A stretch of 64,000 nt of DNA from Bartonella bacilliformis KC583 (GTDB taxonomy: Bacteria; Pseudomonadota; Alphaproteobacteria; Rhizobiales; Rhizobiaceae), in contig NC_008783.1 in NCBI RefSeq assembly GCF_000015445.1, positions 1,177,001 to 1,241,000 on the forward strand, read 5' to 3'. The notes under the pieces are model-generated. The model did not search any database, was not told where the DNA came from, and saw nothing but the letters and a program-made list of their open reading frames with translations. Shown here one piece after another: positions 1-9,170 of the stretch. The translations under genes and the position numbers were made by a program. Numbering within the stretch: the first letter of the stretch is position 1; each line of letters starts with the position of its first letter.

Positions 1-685
1 TCTTTTAGGGAATTATGGTCGCTTATTCTTCACTCCGAAGGATGTGCCTGATTCTGATGAAAGTAACCTGAATAAATGGTCAGTTGCAGTTTATAGTAGT
101 ACGCAACACTATGATGGCTTTTATGCAAATGCACTTATATCCTATGGTATGATGAAAGGAACTATTACCAATGCTGTTATTGGTGATACAGCAACCATAG
201 ATGACGCAAAAGCATGGAATATTTCTTTAGCTCTCGGTAAAAAAATTGATACCGAAGTTAAAGGGGTTAGATTTGAACCAGAAGCGCAGCTTGTTTATCA
301 GGGTTTGAACTTTGAGACCATTTCAGACATTGATAAATTTGATGTTGATATGGATGACCCTCGTCAATGGTTGGTGCGTGTTGGTGGACGTGTAAGTAAG
401 ATTATTCCTATGAATAATATTATTCCTATGGGTAATAAGAATGATTTTGTTTCGCTCTACACCAAACTACACCTCATTAAAACTTTTAGTGATAACAGTA
501 CAATAACGATGGGTGATCAGTTCCATGTTGATTCTGTGGGATCTTCACTTGAAGGTGGATTGGGATTTGTTAGCGAATTTTCTAATTCTCTCTCTCTTCA
601 CAGTGAGATCAGCTACCGGTGTGCATTGCAAAGATCTGGTACATCAGGAACTTCTTTTTCAGGTGGAATACGCTATCGTTTCTAA
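1..685 (+). CDS. Autotransporter outer-membrane beta-barrel, C-terminal part (5' end outside window)
   Basis: The reading frame is open from base 2, so this is the 3' end of a longer gene and not a gene starting at the GTG at 44. The visible protein alternates short polar and aromatic strands (GFYANALISYG, FEPEAQLVYQ, WLVRVGGRV, GGIRYRF) and ends in a terminal phenylalanine, as outer-membrane barrels recognised by BAM do. The pattern matches the C-terminal translocator domain of Bartonella type V autotransporters. The secreted passenger lies upstream of the window, so its function cannot be named. A strong terminator follows directly. Confidence 0.85.
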   Translation, partial: LLGNYGRLFFTPKDVPDSDESNLNKWSVAVYSSTQHYDGFYANALISYGMMKGTITNAVIGDTATIDDAKAWNISLALGKKIDTEVKGVRFEPEAQLVYQGLNFETISDIDKFDVDMDDPRQWLVRVGGRVSKIIPMNNIIPMGNKNDFVSLYTKLHLIKTFSDNSTITMGDQFHVDSVGSSLEGGLGFVSEFSNSLSLHSEISYRCALQRSGTSGTSFSGGIRYRF

Positions 686-712
686 ACGATATCAAGTCAC
701 CTTTATACAAGA

Positions 713-740
713 GGCAGCACAGTGTGCTGCCTTTTTTTTT
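713..740 (+). terminator. Rho-independent terminator of the autotransporter gene
   Basis: An 8-bp perfect stem (GGCAGCAC / GTGCTGCC) with a 3-nt loop is followed by nine T residues. It lies 28 bases after the autotransporter stop codon. Confidence 0.9.
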
Positions 741-768
741 AGATCTATATTCCACGAAAAAAGGTCTT

Positions 769-1821
769 TTATCGATGTAAGAAAGTCATCATACTTTGAC
801 TATTATGATTCGCAATTGGCAATCTTTGAAGGCTAAGCTGTTTGCGTATTTCTAAAATAGAAAGGCGGATCGATGCAGCATCGCAGTTAGTATCAATCAA
901 AGCTTGAGTGTCTGAATTGAGAGTCTGAATCAAGAGTTTCACACATGCTGGCTGAGTGTCAATTAAAGCAATTGCAAAATTTATTTTTTTTTCTGTAATC
1001 AAAATCGCAATAATTAAATACTGAACATTTTTTTGAAAACTATTAAAAAGAATCATTTGTGCTTCAAAAGATAACGAAGCAATTCCTTGTATAGTCACAA
1101 AATCCGTCATAGAAATATTATCTGTAATGACTTTAAACCGGGCTTTTGCTTGACTCCACGCGCCACTATCCCTTGTGCTTTCATCAACAGCTTTCTGAGC
1201 ATTGTTATAAATTGTTTCATTGGCCAATGAAGGATCCGCTACATAATATGCTTTTGCCTTTATAAGAGCGTCTTCTAATTTTTTAAAATCTTGATATGCT
1301 GTCTCAAAAATTTCTCGAGCTATCGAAAAATTCTCTGTTGTTCCTGTCTCAAAAATAGGTGTCAAAACACCTTGAGATATATCAATCGTACCGTTAGCAT
1401 CAACAACACCAAAATTGAATTCTGGACCACCAATTTCAATAATATCTGAGAACCCCTCACTTCTGTTATAAGAGGAAGGCACCCTGATTTTTATACCACC
1501 ATTGGTAAGAATATTGCTTTTCTTTAAAATAGACGCTCGAATAATATGAGAGATTTTTTTCACATTTTTTGCGATGGTTTCTTGCATTTTTGCAATATCT
1601 GCTGAGCCCTTTTCGCATGGATACACAATCGATTTTTGAATTTCGGCTAACAAATCTCTTGTAATATCGATAATAATTCTTGCCGTATTAACCTGCTCTC
1701 TGCTGAGTTGAAGAACATCAAGAACCGAAACCACTGTACCAATCTCATATTTTATCATGGATCCCATCGACCCATAGGTGACATCATCTGAGATACCGTC
1801 AAAACGTAAGTTTATTTCCAT
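769..1821 (-). CDS. Flagellin-like protein lacking the N-terminal D0 segment (possible pseudogene)
   Basis: The 350-residue product reads like an alphaproteobacterial flagellin that starts about 40 residues late. Residues 10-60 (SDDVTYGSMGSMIKYE, then VLQLSREQVNTARIIID) match the flagellin region after the first helix (family pattern ADNAAYWSIATTMRSD). The C-terminus (LSILEIRKQLSLQRLPIANH) matches the terminal D0 helix. The usual start, a Met-x-Ser-Leu-x-Thr-Asn segment, is absent, and a TAA lies in frame two codons before the ATG. A flagellin without its N-terminal D0 helix should not polymerise normally. It may be a decaying paralog, a minor variant, or a protein with another role. It sits at the edge of the flagellar regulon, tail to tail with the autotransporter gene. 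Confidence 0.6.
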   Translation of the reverse strand: MEINLRFDGISDDVTYGSMGSMIKYEIGTVVSVLDVLQLSREQVNTARIIIDITRDLLAEIQKSIVYPCEKGSADIAKMQETIAKNVKKISHIIRASILKKSNILTNGGIKIRVPSSYNRSEGFSDIIEIGGPEFNFGVVDANGTIDISQGVLTPIFETGTTENFSIAREIFETAYQDFKKLEDALIKAKAYYVADPSLANETIYNNAQKAVDESTRDSGAWSQAKARFKVITDNISMTDFVTIQGIASLSFEAQMILFNSFQKNVQYLIIAILITEKKINFAIALIDTQPACVKLLIQTLNSDTQALIDTNCDAASIRLSILEIRKQLSLQRLPIANHNSQSMMTFLHR

Positions 1822-2073
1822 ATGATTTTACGCTTCATTTAAATGATGATGGGATGGATGATTTACATATCAATAATCTTGTAGTGATTATGATATCCCC
1901 CAAAGAAAAATAAAGAGACTGTACGAACTATTCTTATACAAAGATTAGAATAATTTGTATAAATTTATAAAGTATATTTAGATTAAAATTATCAATTTAT
2001 CATGATTTTAAAGTATTTTAATTATAATAAGCCAATATAAACACAGTAAAAAACTTTATTATTAAACTATAAA

Positions 2074-2826
2074 TTAAAAAGACCTTATTAAACTACCAAC
2101 TAATAGGTTCCATCCGTCAATTAATACAAAAAATAAAATTTTAAAGGGTAGAGAAATCACTGTTGGCGGAAGCATCATCATTCCCATTGACATGGTTAAT
2201 GTTGCCACCACAAGATCTATCACCAAAAAAGGCAAAACAATAAGAAAGCCAATCTCAAACCCACGACGTAATTCAGAAATCATAAAAGCAGGAACCAGGA
2301 TGCGAAAATCGATATCGGCACCTGTTCTCACCTGAAAAGAAGGATCAGAAAGGTCCACAAAAAGATCAAGATCTTTTTCACGGACTTGCGATATCATAAA
2401 CTCACGAAAAGGTTGACTGATCTTATCGATCGCTTGCTGTTCAGTGATTTCATTTTTCATGAGAGGTTGCACCCCCTGCTCCCACGCGGCATTAAATGTT
2501 GGCGCCATCACATAAAAAGTCATAAATAAAGCCAAGGATATCATGACAAGATTAGGAGGTGTCGTTTGCAATCCTAACCCTGAACGTAAAAGTGAAAAAG
2601 CAATGGCAAAACGAGTAAAACTCGTCACCATCATGAGCAAACCGGGTGCAACTGACAAAACAGTCAATAAACCGAATAATTGAACAATCCATCCACTCAC
2701 GGATCCCTCAACAGATGGAAGAAGCCCAGCAAGCCCACCAGGACTTGCCGCACCTGTTTGTTGAGCAAAAGCATCTGGTATAGCCAATACCAGCATCAAC
2801 ACAATAAGACTACTCAACCGTCTCAT
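2074..2826 (-). CDS. fliP: Flagellar type III export protein FliP
   Basis: FliP is an inner-membrane core component of the flagellar export gate, with FliQ, FliR, FlhA and FlhB. The 250-residue length is normal. A cleavable signal peptide (about residues 1-21, ending DAFA) is followed by four hydrophobic segments. The FliP signature around MTSFTRFAIAFSLLR and MSMGMMMLPPTVISLP are both present. The ATG overlaps the fliL stop by four bases (ATGA), so translation is probably coupled. It is the last gene of the leftward flagellar block. Confidence 0.95.
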   Translation of the reverse strand: MRRLSSLIVLMLVLAIPDAFAQQTGAASPGGLAGLLPSVEGSVSGWIVQLFGLLTVLSVAPGLLMMVTSFTRFAIAFSLLRSGLGLQTTPPNLVMISLALFMTFYVMAPTFNAAWEQGVQPLMKNEITEQQAIDKISQPFREFMISQVREKDLDLFVDLSDPSFQVRTGADIDFRILVPAFMISELRRGFEIGFLIVLPFLVIDLVVATLTMSMGMMMLPPTVISLPFKILFFVLIDGWNLLVGSLIRSF

Positions 2827-3320
2827 TGTTCTATTACCAAATTGGAAATTAAAATATTGCTGATTTTATCGCCAGAACGAATTTTAGCACGATCAAAAAG
2901 GTCCGAGCGCAAATGCATCAGCCCAGATGGCCCCTTCACCTGATCGATTGTTATTTGACGCAGAAACGCTAAAAAATCACTCGATATATTAGCTACCTCA
3001 GTTGAGGAAATAGTTTCACCAGATTTAACAATCAAAGCAATTTCGACCCGAATCCAAGCCTTTTCTGGTGATGCCATATTCGTTACAAGAGGAGGCAAAA
3101 CAACCGTATGGGTATCAGCCATGATTTTACTCGCTGGAATAGCGATTGAAGAGTCTTTAGAAGCACCAGAAGTCTGCCTAATTTCTTGACTCACCCATAA
3201 ACTTAAAAACCACCCAGCAGCCCCAGCAATCAATGTTAAGATAAGTCCAACAATCAAGAGTGTTTTCACACTATTATCTTTGTTGACTGTTGCCTCTTCT
3301 TGTTTTGGCTCTTTATCCAT
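2823..3320 (-). CDS. fliL: Flagellar basal body-associated protein FliL
   Basis: FliL is a single-pass inner-membrane protein that surrounds or supports the stator near the MS ring. The 165-residue protein has a charged cytoplasmic N-terminus (MDKEPKQEEATVNKDN), one membrane segment at about residues 21-45 and a periplasmic domain. The periplasmic part has the family pattern of a beta strand with VVLPPLVTNMA followed by a C-terminal helix. It sits directly upstream of fliP and overlaps it by four bases, as in rhizobial flagellar clusters. Confidence 0.9.
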   Translation of the reverse strand: MDKEPKQEEATVNKDNSVKTLLIVGLILTLIAGAAGWFLSLWVSQEIRQTSGASKDSSIAIPASKIMADTHTVVLPPLVTNMASPEKAWIRVEIALIVKSGETISSTEVANISSDFLAFLRQITIDQVKGPSGLMHLRSDLFDRAKIRSGDKISNILISNLVIEQ

Positions 3321-3413
3321 AAAAACCCCTGTTACAAAAAATAATGCAAGTCATTGACTGCCTTTTGTCTTTCATCAGTCATAAACCCAATAAAAACCTG
3401 AGATGATCATCAA

Positions 3414-4136
3414 TTAAAAAGGCGAAATTTGATTTAATAACTGCTGACCATAGGGAGGTTGTTGTATTTCACTTATACGCCCACGCCCACCATATGAAAT
3501 GCGTGCTTCAGCAATTTTATCATACTCAATCATGTTATTGCCTGAAATGTCACGTGGACGAACGACCCCTGCAATATTGAGAATACGCAATTCATGATTA
3601 ACCCGAACCTCTTGTGAACCGCGAATAATTAAATTCCCATTGGGCAAAACATCAGTCACAATTGCAGCCACAGACAAGCGAATATTTTCTTGCCGCTCAA
3701 TCTTGCCATCCCCTTTAGATTGGTTTGATGACTCACCTTCAAGGCTCCCTGCAATTCTATCCATGAAAGAATATCCCGTCCCAATGGTATATTTAGAACT
3801 AGAATCACTCTTTAGGTCGCTTTTATTATTCAAACTAGCGCGATCATTAATTGATATTTGCACAGTTAACACATCACCCGGCTGCATAGCCCGTGGATCA
3901 CGAAAAAAGCTATTCCCGCTTGCACGATAAAGTGAATAATTGCTCTCCCTCGGGGGCAATGGATAGGTCTGCGCTGTACGCGAAGGAGCATAGCCTAAAT
4001 CTGCACGCACAGGTGAAAAATCTGGAACCGAATTAAAATCTTTCGTATTGTATGAACAAGAAGTCACTATCACTGATGTAAAAATGATGCCAAACACCAA
4101 ATACAATCGAGAATATTGTTTATCCTTGTATTTCAT
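3414..4136 (-). CDS. flgH: Flagellar L-ring lipoprotein FlgH
   Basis: FlgH forms the outer-membrane L ring of the basal body. The 240-residue protein begins with a lipoprotein signal peptide whose lipobox is V24-T-S-C27. Typical FlgH stretches follow: SLYRASGNSFFRDPRAM, GDVLTVQISINDRASLNN and the C-terminal GVVRPRDISGNN. It lies between motE (upstream, 34-bp gap) and fliL (93-bp gap), and is probably cotranscribed with flgI, which makes the P ring. Confidence 0.95.
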   Translation of the reverse strand: MKYKDKQYSRLYLVFGIIFTSVIVTSCSYNTKDFNSVPDFSPVRADLGYAPSRTAQTYPLPPRESNYSLYRASGNSFFRDPRAMQPGDVLTVQISINDRASLNNKSDLKSDSSSKYTIGTGYSFMDRIAGSLEGESSNQSKGDGKIERQENIRLSVAAIVTDVLPNGNLIIRGSQEVRVNHELRILNIAGVVRPRDISGNNMIEYDKIAEARISYGGRGRISEIQQPPYGQQLLNQISPF

Positions 4137-4170
4137 CTGTTTTTACTTTCATCATTACTTTTTTAACAAT

Positions 4171-5007
4171 CTAATTGACAGGATTCTTTCTCGCTGAAAA
4201 TTGTTGTGCACTAACCAATATTTGAGTCAGTTCAGCTGACTTTTCAGGGGGTAATTCATTCATAATAGTGCTCGATACCTTGGGGCTAAGCTTCAAAACA
4301 AGTGAAGCCGCAACAAGACTATTCATCAAAGCTAATTGAGCTGCTGCTGCATCAGGACGCATTTTTGATAAAACTTCAACCAAAGAGTCTTCTGCCATGG
4401 AGATAAAGTCATTGCGCCTTTTGAGCCAAGTTTCATATTCTTGTTGTTTTTCTTCCAAAGTTTTCACACGCTCACTAATTTGATCACGCAATTGTTGCAA
4501 TTGTTGACGTTGCAATTGGAAACGTGCATCCGCAGCCTGACTGCCAATATTGCTACAAAAACGTTCTATTTCTTCCGTGTTCATCCCAGACATGCCCTCT
4601 ATCAACGAAGCAGTAGAGGCTATTGTTTTTGTAGAAGAAGCATCTGAAGGCACTGTTGCCTGGGCCACCTGCTTGAGAATAGATGGAGACTCTGATGTTG
4701 AAAAAGCGGTTGTTTTTGGGGAAGCATCTGCAGACACTGCTAACTGAGCCACTTGTTGGGGAACAAGTTGAGGCTCGCTTATCAAGGAAACAGAAGGGGA
4801 AAATGTTTCCGAAGCAGCGTCTGCAAATACTTTTGACTGAGCCACCCACTGAGAAGTGGAGTGAAACTCTTGTCTTTGTTGTGCACGCACTGTAGATGAA
4901 AATATTGGCACCGGAACTGAATTTGGTATAGGCACAGTGCTCCCTATTCCACTAACGGTCAACATTGCCATAAAAAAAATGAAAAAAGAAAAACGTAACT
5001 GTATCAC
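4171..5007 (-). CDS. motE: Flagellar motility protein MotE (MgtE-N-like), with an expanded repeat linker
   Basis: In rhizobia MotE is a periplasmic chaperone for the stator accessory protein MotC and is encoded between flgI and flgH, as here. The 278-residue product has a hydrophobic N-terminal export segment. A low-complexity linker (about residues 50-135) contains three imperfect repeats of the type VAQ-x3-(F/S)(A/S)DA(A/S). A coiled coil (about 150-205, rich in RQQLQQLRDQ) and an MgtE-N-like C-terminal domain (about 205-270, KLSPKVSSTIMNELPPEKSAE) follow. The start is a GTG overlapping the flgI stop (GTGA). The repeat linker is longer than I would expect for the family. Confidence 0.8.
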   Translation of the reverse strand: MIQLRFSFFIFFMAMLTVSGIGSTVPIPNSVPVPIFSSTVRAQQRQEFHSTSQWVAQSKVFADAASETFSPSVSLISEPQLVPQQVAQLAVSADASPKTTAFSTSESPSILKQVAQATVPSDASSTKTIASTASLIEGMSGMNTEEIERFCSNIGSQAADARFQLQRQQLQQLRDQISERVKTLEEKQQEYETWLKRRNDFISMAEDSLVEVLSKMRPDAAAAQLALMNSLVAASLVLKLSPKVSSTIMNELPPEKSAELTQILVSAQQFSARKNPVN

Positions 5008-6242
5008 TGTACTATCAGCTCCGCATGAAGAGCGCCTGAGGTTTTAATAGCCTGCAAAACCGCTATAATTGCTGTTGGTTTAACACCGATTTGATTAAGT
5101 CCTTTAACGAGATTGTCTAAATCGACCCCATTGAGAATACCTATATTGGAGGGTGGCTGTGCTATATCTACATTAGTTCTTGGCACAATAACCGTATTCC
5201 CCTCAGCAAAAGGATTTGGCTGCGAAACAAGCGGATCTTCTGTGACACGAACTGTCAAACTTCCATGGGAAATCGCAACACGTGAAACACGCACTTTTTC
5301 ACCAATGACAACAGTTCCCGTGCGCTCATCAACAACCACACGTGCTACTTCATCTGTAGGAATAGGCAATCTTTCAATTTCAGCAATAAAGCGCGTAATT
5401 GAAATATTGCGAGGTTTACTCAACACAATGGTTTTTGAATCTCTCTCTTTCGCTACACCCTGCTTGTAACGTTGATTAGAAAAAATATTAATTAAATCTG
5501 TCACACGAACTGCTGTTGAAAAATCAGAGTTGCGTAATTCTAAAATAATCTCGTTACTCTTGTTGAAATTGCCTTCAATTTTTCTCTCGACCAACGCACC
5601 ATTAGGAATACGACCCGATGTTGGTACACCTTGTGTTACACTCTCTGCCACGCCTTGGGCACCAAAACCAGAAATCACCATATTTCCTTGCGCAACAGCA
5701 TAAGTTTTACCATCTGCACCAAGCAGTGGGGTCATCACCAACGTTCCCCCTTGCAAAGATGTTGCATCGCCTAACGAAGAAACTGTCACATCAATCCGTG
5801 AACCTGGTGTCGCAAAAGGTACCATTTCAGCCGTCACAATAACAGCAGCGATATTATTAGCACGCGATGCACCAGCAGGAGGACTAATCCCCAAATTATC
5901 AAGCATAGCCCGCATAGATTGCTCTGTAAAAGGTGAATTTCGTAAAGAATCCCCTGTACGATTTAACCCAATCACCAAACCATAGCCAACCAATTGATTG
6001 GAGCGCACACCTTGAATTTCTGCAATATCTTTCAAACGTGCCACAGCACCTGGGCGTGCTAAATCAGAATAATGCATCTGACTAGGATCGCCGCCTGATC
6101 CTAATAAAGCAGCATCCGACTCAACTGCAGAGTTATAGCGCGTTCCTTCCTCTTGTCCATTCGCAAAAATCGGAAAAAAGACAGCAAAAAAGCTAAACCA
6201 AAAAGCCAAAAAATAATGAAAGAGATGATGATACACTCTCAT
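5004..6242 (-). CDS. flgI: Flagellar P-ring protein FlgI
   Basis: FlgI is secreted to the periplasm and builds the P ring around the rod. The 412-residue protein has an N-terminal export signal (hydrophobic residues about 6-27), then about 40 extra residues before the conserved core. The core opens with ARLKDIAEIQGVRSNQLVGY and continues with GTGDSLRNSPFT-like and PNGALVERKI segments. It closes with the family end VKPTAIIAVLQAIKTSGAL. The ATG overlaps the last base of the flgA stop (TAATG) and the stop overlaps motE, so the block is tightly coupled. Confidence 0.95.
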   Translation of the reverse strand: MRVYHHLFHYFLAFWFSFFAVFFPIFANGQEEGTRYNSAVESDAALLGSGGDPSQMHYSDLARPGAVARLKDIAEIQGVRSNQLVGYGLVIGLNRTGDSLRNSPFTEQSMRAMLDNLGISPPAGASRANNIAAVIVTAEMVPFATPGSRIDVTVSSLGDATSLQGGTLVMTPLLGADGKTYAVAQGNMVISGFGAQGVAESVTQGVPTSGRIPNGALVERKIEGNFNKSNEIILELRNSDFSTAVRVTDLINIFSNQRYKQGVAKERDSKTIVLSKPRNISITRFIAEIERLPIPTDEVARVVVDERTGTVVIGEKVRVSRVAISHGSLTVRVTEDPLVSQPNPFAEGNTVIVPRTNVDIAQPPSNIGILNGVDLDNLVKGLNQIGVKPTAIIAVLQAIKTSGALHAELIVQ

Positions 6243-6700
6243 TATGACCCCACCCTCACGCTACCATTTTGTAAGACAGTTCCCATCACAATGCGCCCTG
6301 AATCAGCATTGCGCACTCGAACAACATCCCCCGAAGACCCTGACTGCAACACCACACCAATAGCAGTGATTTGTAAATTATCTGACTGAAAAATCAATTT
6401 GATTGTCTGACCACGCTCAACCAAAACCGGATCACCCAAAGCAGTAAGGGCAATAGGACGCCCCGCTCTTAAAGGACGGGTTGCAACCTTATTCAGAACC
6501 TGCTTCATATCAATGACATATAAAGAAGCAGCTTCAGACTTAATAATAAAATTCTTTTCGCTTAAACCGACATCACTCACACGCTGACCAACATAAATTG
6601 ACCGCTCAGGAACAAGAAAACTAACCCGATCAGCATAAGCCGCAGTCAATAAACAGAGTGAGAAAAAAACATTCACCAGCAAAAGCGAAAGTTGTTTCAT
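6242..6700 (-). CDS. flgA: Flagellar P-ring assembly chaperone FlgA
   Basis: FlgA is a periplasmic chaperone needed to assemble FlgI into the P ring. The 152-residue product has a signal peptide (MKQLSLLLVNVFFSLCLL, cleaved near AYA) and a compact SAF-type domain. The domain carries the motif RPLRAGRPIALTALGDPVLV and a C-terminal region with GDVVRVRNADSGRIVMGTV. It is shorter than gammaproteobacterial FlgA, as is usual in Rhizobiales. It lies 5 bp downstream of flgG and overlaps flgI by one base. Confidence 0.9.
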   Translation of the reverse strand: MKQLSLLLVNVFFSLCLLTAAYADRVSFLVPERSIYVGQRVSDVGLSEKNFIIKSEAASLYVIDMKQVLNKVATRPLRAGRPIALTALGDPVLVERGQTIKLIFQSDNLQITAIGVVLQSGSSGDVVRVRNADSGRIVMGTVLQNGSVRVGS

Positions 6701-6705
6701 GGTCT

Positions 6706-7500
6706 TTACCTTAGATTTTTGGAAACAACTGCTGCCATTTCATCGGACGCTTGAATGACTTTGGAAGTCATTTCATAAGAGCGCTGCGCTGTAATCAGCT
6801 CGGTAATTTCTTTTACAGGATCCACATTGGAAGCTTCCAGCGTAGCTTGCATAATGCTGCCATAGCCATCTTCTTTTGGATTGCCTGGTACTGGAGCACC
6901 AGAAGCTGGTGTCTCACGGAAAAGATTGTCCCCTACCGGCTCTAAACCAACCTCATTAACAAAATTAACTAAATTAAGGCGGCCCGCTTCTACAGGATCA
7001 GCCTCCTCAGCAGGTTTATAAAAAACCGTTCCATCAGGGCTCACTGTGATACTCTTGCTGCCAATAGGAATGGTGATAGCCGGTTGCACAACATTTCCAT
7101 CTAATGTGACAACTTGTCCTGTTTCACTCAAATTAAAAGCACCGGAGCGCGTGTAAAAAACATTGCCATTAGGGTCTTGAATTTCAAACCAGCCATTTCC
7201 GTTAATCGCCAAATCCAACGCATTTCCAGTTTGAATAAAAGCACCTTGTGTGTTGACCGTACGAACGGCTGCTGTGCGCACCCCCATACCTACCATAACA
7301 CCTTCAGGAACAATGGCTTGATTCATCATATTGGGAACACCAACAGCGCGATCTGTGACATACATTAAATCAGCAAATTCTGCGCGCGCACGCTTATACC
7401 CTGTGGTATTAATATTTGCCAAATTATTTGCAATCACATCAAGATTAGTTTGCTGTGCAGCCATCCCTGTTGCAGCAATTGACAGTGACCTCATGACCAT
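6706..7500 (-). CDS. flgG: Flagellar distal rod protein FlgG
   Basis: FlgG forms the distal rod. The protein begins with the rod/hook N-terminal motif ([21 protein letters not shown], split here by position about 5-25) and [14 protein letters not shown]. The central [20 protein letters not shown] follows, and the C-terminal helix [20 protein letters not shown] ends the chain. The 264-residue length is normal. Two ATGs (7500 and 7494) are possible starts; the second gives the common [11 protein letters not shown] beginning. The gene is followed 5 bp later by flgA. Confidence 0.96.
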   Translation of the reverse strand: MVMRSLSIAATGMAAQQTNLDVIANNLANINTTGYKRARAEFADLMYVTDRAVGVPNMMNQAIVPEGVMVGMGVRTAAVRTVNTQGAFIQTGNALDLAINGNGWFEIQDPNGNVFYTRSGAFNLSETGQVVTLDGNVVQPAITIPIGSKSITVSPDGTVFYKPAEEADPVEAGRLNLVNFVNEVGLEPVGDNLFRETPASGAPVPGNPKEDGYGSIMQATLEASNVDPVKEITELITAQRSYEMTSKVIQASDEMAAVVSKNLR

Positions 7501-7551
7501 AGTTTTTTCCCCTCATATTCTCAGCTCTATCCAGAAAAACCGAAATAGATG

Positions 7552-7884
7552 TTAAATTTGCATCCGGCTTACTTCGAGATAAGCTTGCACCATCTTATCG
7601 CGCAAAGCGATGGCCGTACTTAACGATTGTTCCGCTTCCATGACTGAAGAGACAATCTCACGCACCCCAATATCGTTCCCAGAAATCTTCCCCATAGAAA
7701 GGCTTTCTGCTTTTTGTAATTTAGTGCCAACAGATTCTGTAATTTTAGCGAGAACTTGATCAAAACTGGCTGTATTTGCACCCTCACTTAATATATTTTG
7801 CCTATTGTTGATGCTATTCATTAGCCCACCTTCTGGCCCTAATGAATTCGCACGCATCGCAATAGAAGTAAGTGCCCCGATCAT
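7552..7884 (-). CDS. fliE: Flagellar hook-basal body complex protein FliE
   Basis: FliE joins the MS ring to the proximal rod. The 110-residue protein shows the family C-terminus ([20 protein letters not shown] then YLEVSRMQI) and a central [13 protein letters not shown] segment. It lies between flgC and flgG in the usual alphaproteobacterial order flgB-flgC-fliE-flgG. Confidence 0.93.
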   Translation of the reverse strand: MIGALTSIAMRANSLGPEGGLMNSINNRQNILSEGANTASFDQVLAKITESVGTKLQKAESLSMGKISGNDIGVREIVSSVMEAEQSLSTAIALRDKMVQAYLEVSRMQI

Positions 7885-7960
7885 TTTTTATGCTCCTCAA
7901 AAGATTCAACTATACAAAATTCGTAAACAAAGTGATGAAATTGCCTCATGAGCTTCTTTA

Positions 7961-8374
7961 TCATTTCAACAAATCAATCGTCTGTGATACCAAATCGCGC
8001 ACTTGGCGAATAACTTGTAAATTCGCTTCATAAGAACGGTTCGCTTCACGCATATCAGCCATTTCTATCACCGCATTGACATTGGGATATTTAACATAGC
8101 CATTGCTATCTGCAGCCAGATGACCTGGTTCATAACGCATAATAAAAGGGGCTTTATCAACACCAATACGCTTCACATGCACACCTTGTGCATCAACATA
8201 AGGATTAAGAGCAGTTTCAAAACTGACTGTTTTGCGTCGATAAGGTGCTGCCCCCGGTGCTCGCCCTGTTGAATTGGCATTAGCCAAATTTTCAGCGATA
8301 ATACGCAAACGTGTTGATTGAGCCCCCAACCCTGTTGTCGAAACCCGCTCTGCTATCATTAAAGGATCAGACAT
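7961..8374 (-). CDS. flgC: Flagellar proximal rod protein FlgC
   Basis: FlgC is a proximal rod subunit. The 137-residue protein has the rod N-terminal motif [20 protein letters not shown] followed by [10 protein letters not shown]. The C-terminal helix [18 protein letters not shown] is present. The gene starts two bases after the flgB stop, which indicates one transcript. Length and order match rhizobial FlgC. Confidence 0.95.
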   Translation of the reverse strand: MSDPLMIAERVSTTGLGAQSTRLRIIAENLANANSTGRAPGAAPYRRKTVSFETALNPYVDAQGVHVKRIGVDKAPFIMRYEPGHLAADSNGYVKYPNVNAVIEMADMREANRSYEANLQVIRQVRDLVSQTIDLLK

Positions 8375-8376
8375 TC

Positions 8377-8763
8377 TTAAGAGCCTCCTCTAACCGTTAA
8401 CATTGTCATTCGGTGAAAAGCTTTAACAATCGCAGTATTGAGAGACATTTCTCGACCAATAGCCGCACCTTTACTCATTTCTTCTTCTAAATTGACATTA
8501 TTACCAGAATGGGTCACCCCTCCTGCATTGTCAGGTCGAATAACTTGCGCTTCCATGCCATTTTCTGTCAAATCCATGTGCTGCACATGGGTTACTTTCA
8601 TAGAGATTGCTTTATTTTGCACAATATCGGTAAAATTTTGGACATCACGAGCCTGATACCCTGGGGTATTAGCATTTGCTACATTACTCGCAACAGCCTT
8701 TTGACGGACAGAAAGCCATTCTGCCTGTTTACTGGCAAGATCAAAAAGATTGACCGGATCCAT
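8377..8763 (-). CDS. flgB: Flagellar proximal rod protein FlgB
   Basis: FlgB is the first proximal rod subunit. The 128-residue protein carries the motif [19 protein letters not shown] near its N-terminus and a C-terminal helix ending in [17 protein letters not shown] purine-rich G tract lies just upstream of the ATG and can serve as ribosome binding site. It is the first gene of the leftward block flgB-flgC-fliE-flgG-flgA-flgI-motE-flgH-fliL-fliP, so a promoter is expected in the 407-bp region upstream. Confidence 0.94.
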   Translation of the reverse strand: MDPVNLFDLASKQAEWLSVRQKAVASNVANANTPGYQARDVQNFTDIVQNKAISMKVTHVQHMDLTENGMEAQVIRPDNAGGVTHSGNNVNLEEEMSKGAAIGREMSLNTAIVKAFHRMTMLTVRGGS

Positions 8764-9170
8764 TACTGAAGCCCCCCATTTATATTAGAGCCAGGTTATA
8801 CGAGAGTCAGAATAAAAAAGAAATCTTGTGCGAGACTTGCCATTGGTTCTTTTTAAGAAAGTAACAAGAATATTAATTATATTGGTTAAATTAAGCTTAG
8901 CACAGCTAAAAAAGCAAAATAAAAAAACAACAACTGCTTCAAGCTTGTAACATCACAAAGATCCGCTGTTCGCCTATCCATCATAGGAGCCTTATACTAA
9001 AAGATCTCACCAATCTCCTCACCTTCAATAAATATTGTGCAGAAAAAAGCCTCTGATTCTCAATTTTCAGACTATTATGGTATTGTGCACCCAAGCTATG
9101 ATTAAATTTTTACATCATTGAATTCTTACAGGCCATTCTTAGCTGTTTGCAGCTCTCTCGCGTTCAGCCA
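8764..9170. other. Intergenic region between fliI and flgB
   Basis: There is no gene here that I can support. The region is AT-rich and must carry the promoter of the flgB operon on the minus strand, but I see no clear consensus promoter or hairpin. Confidence 0.5.
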
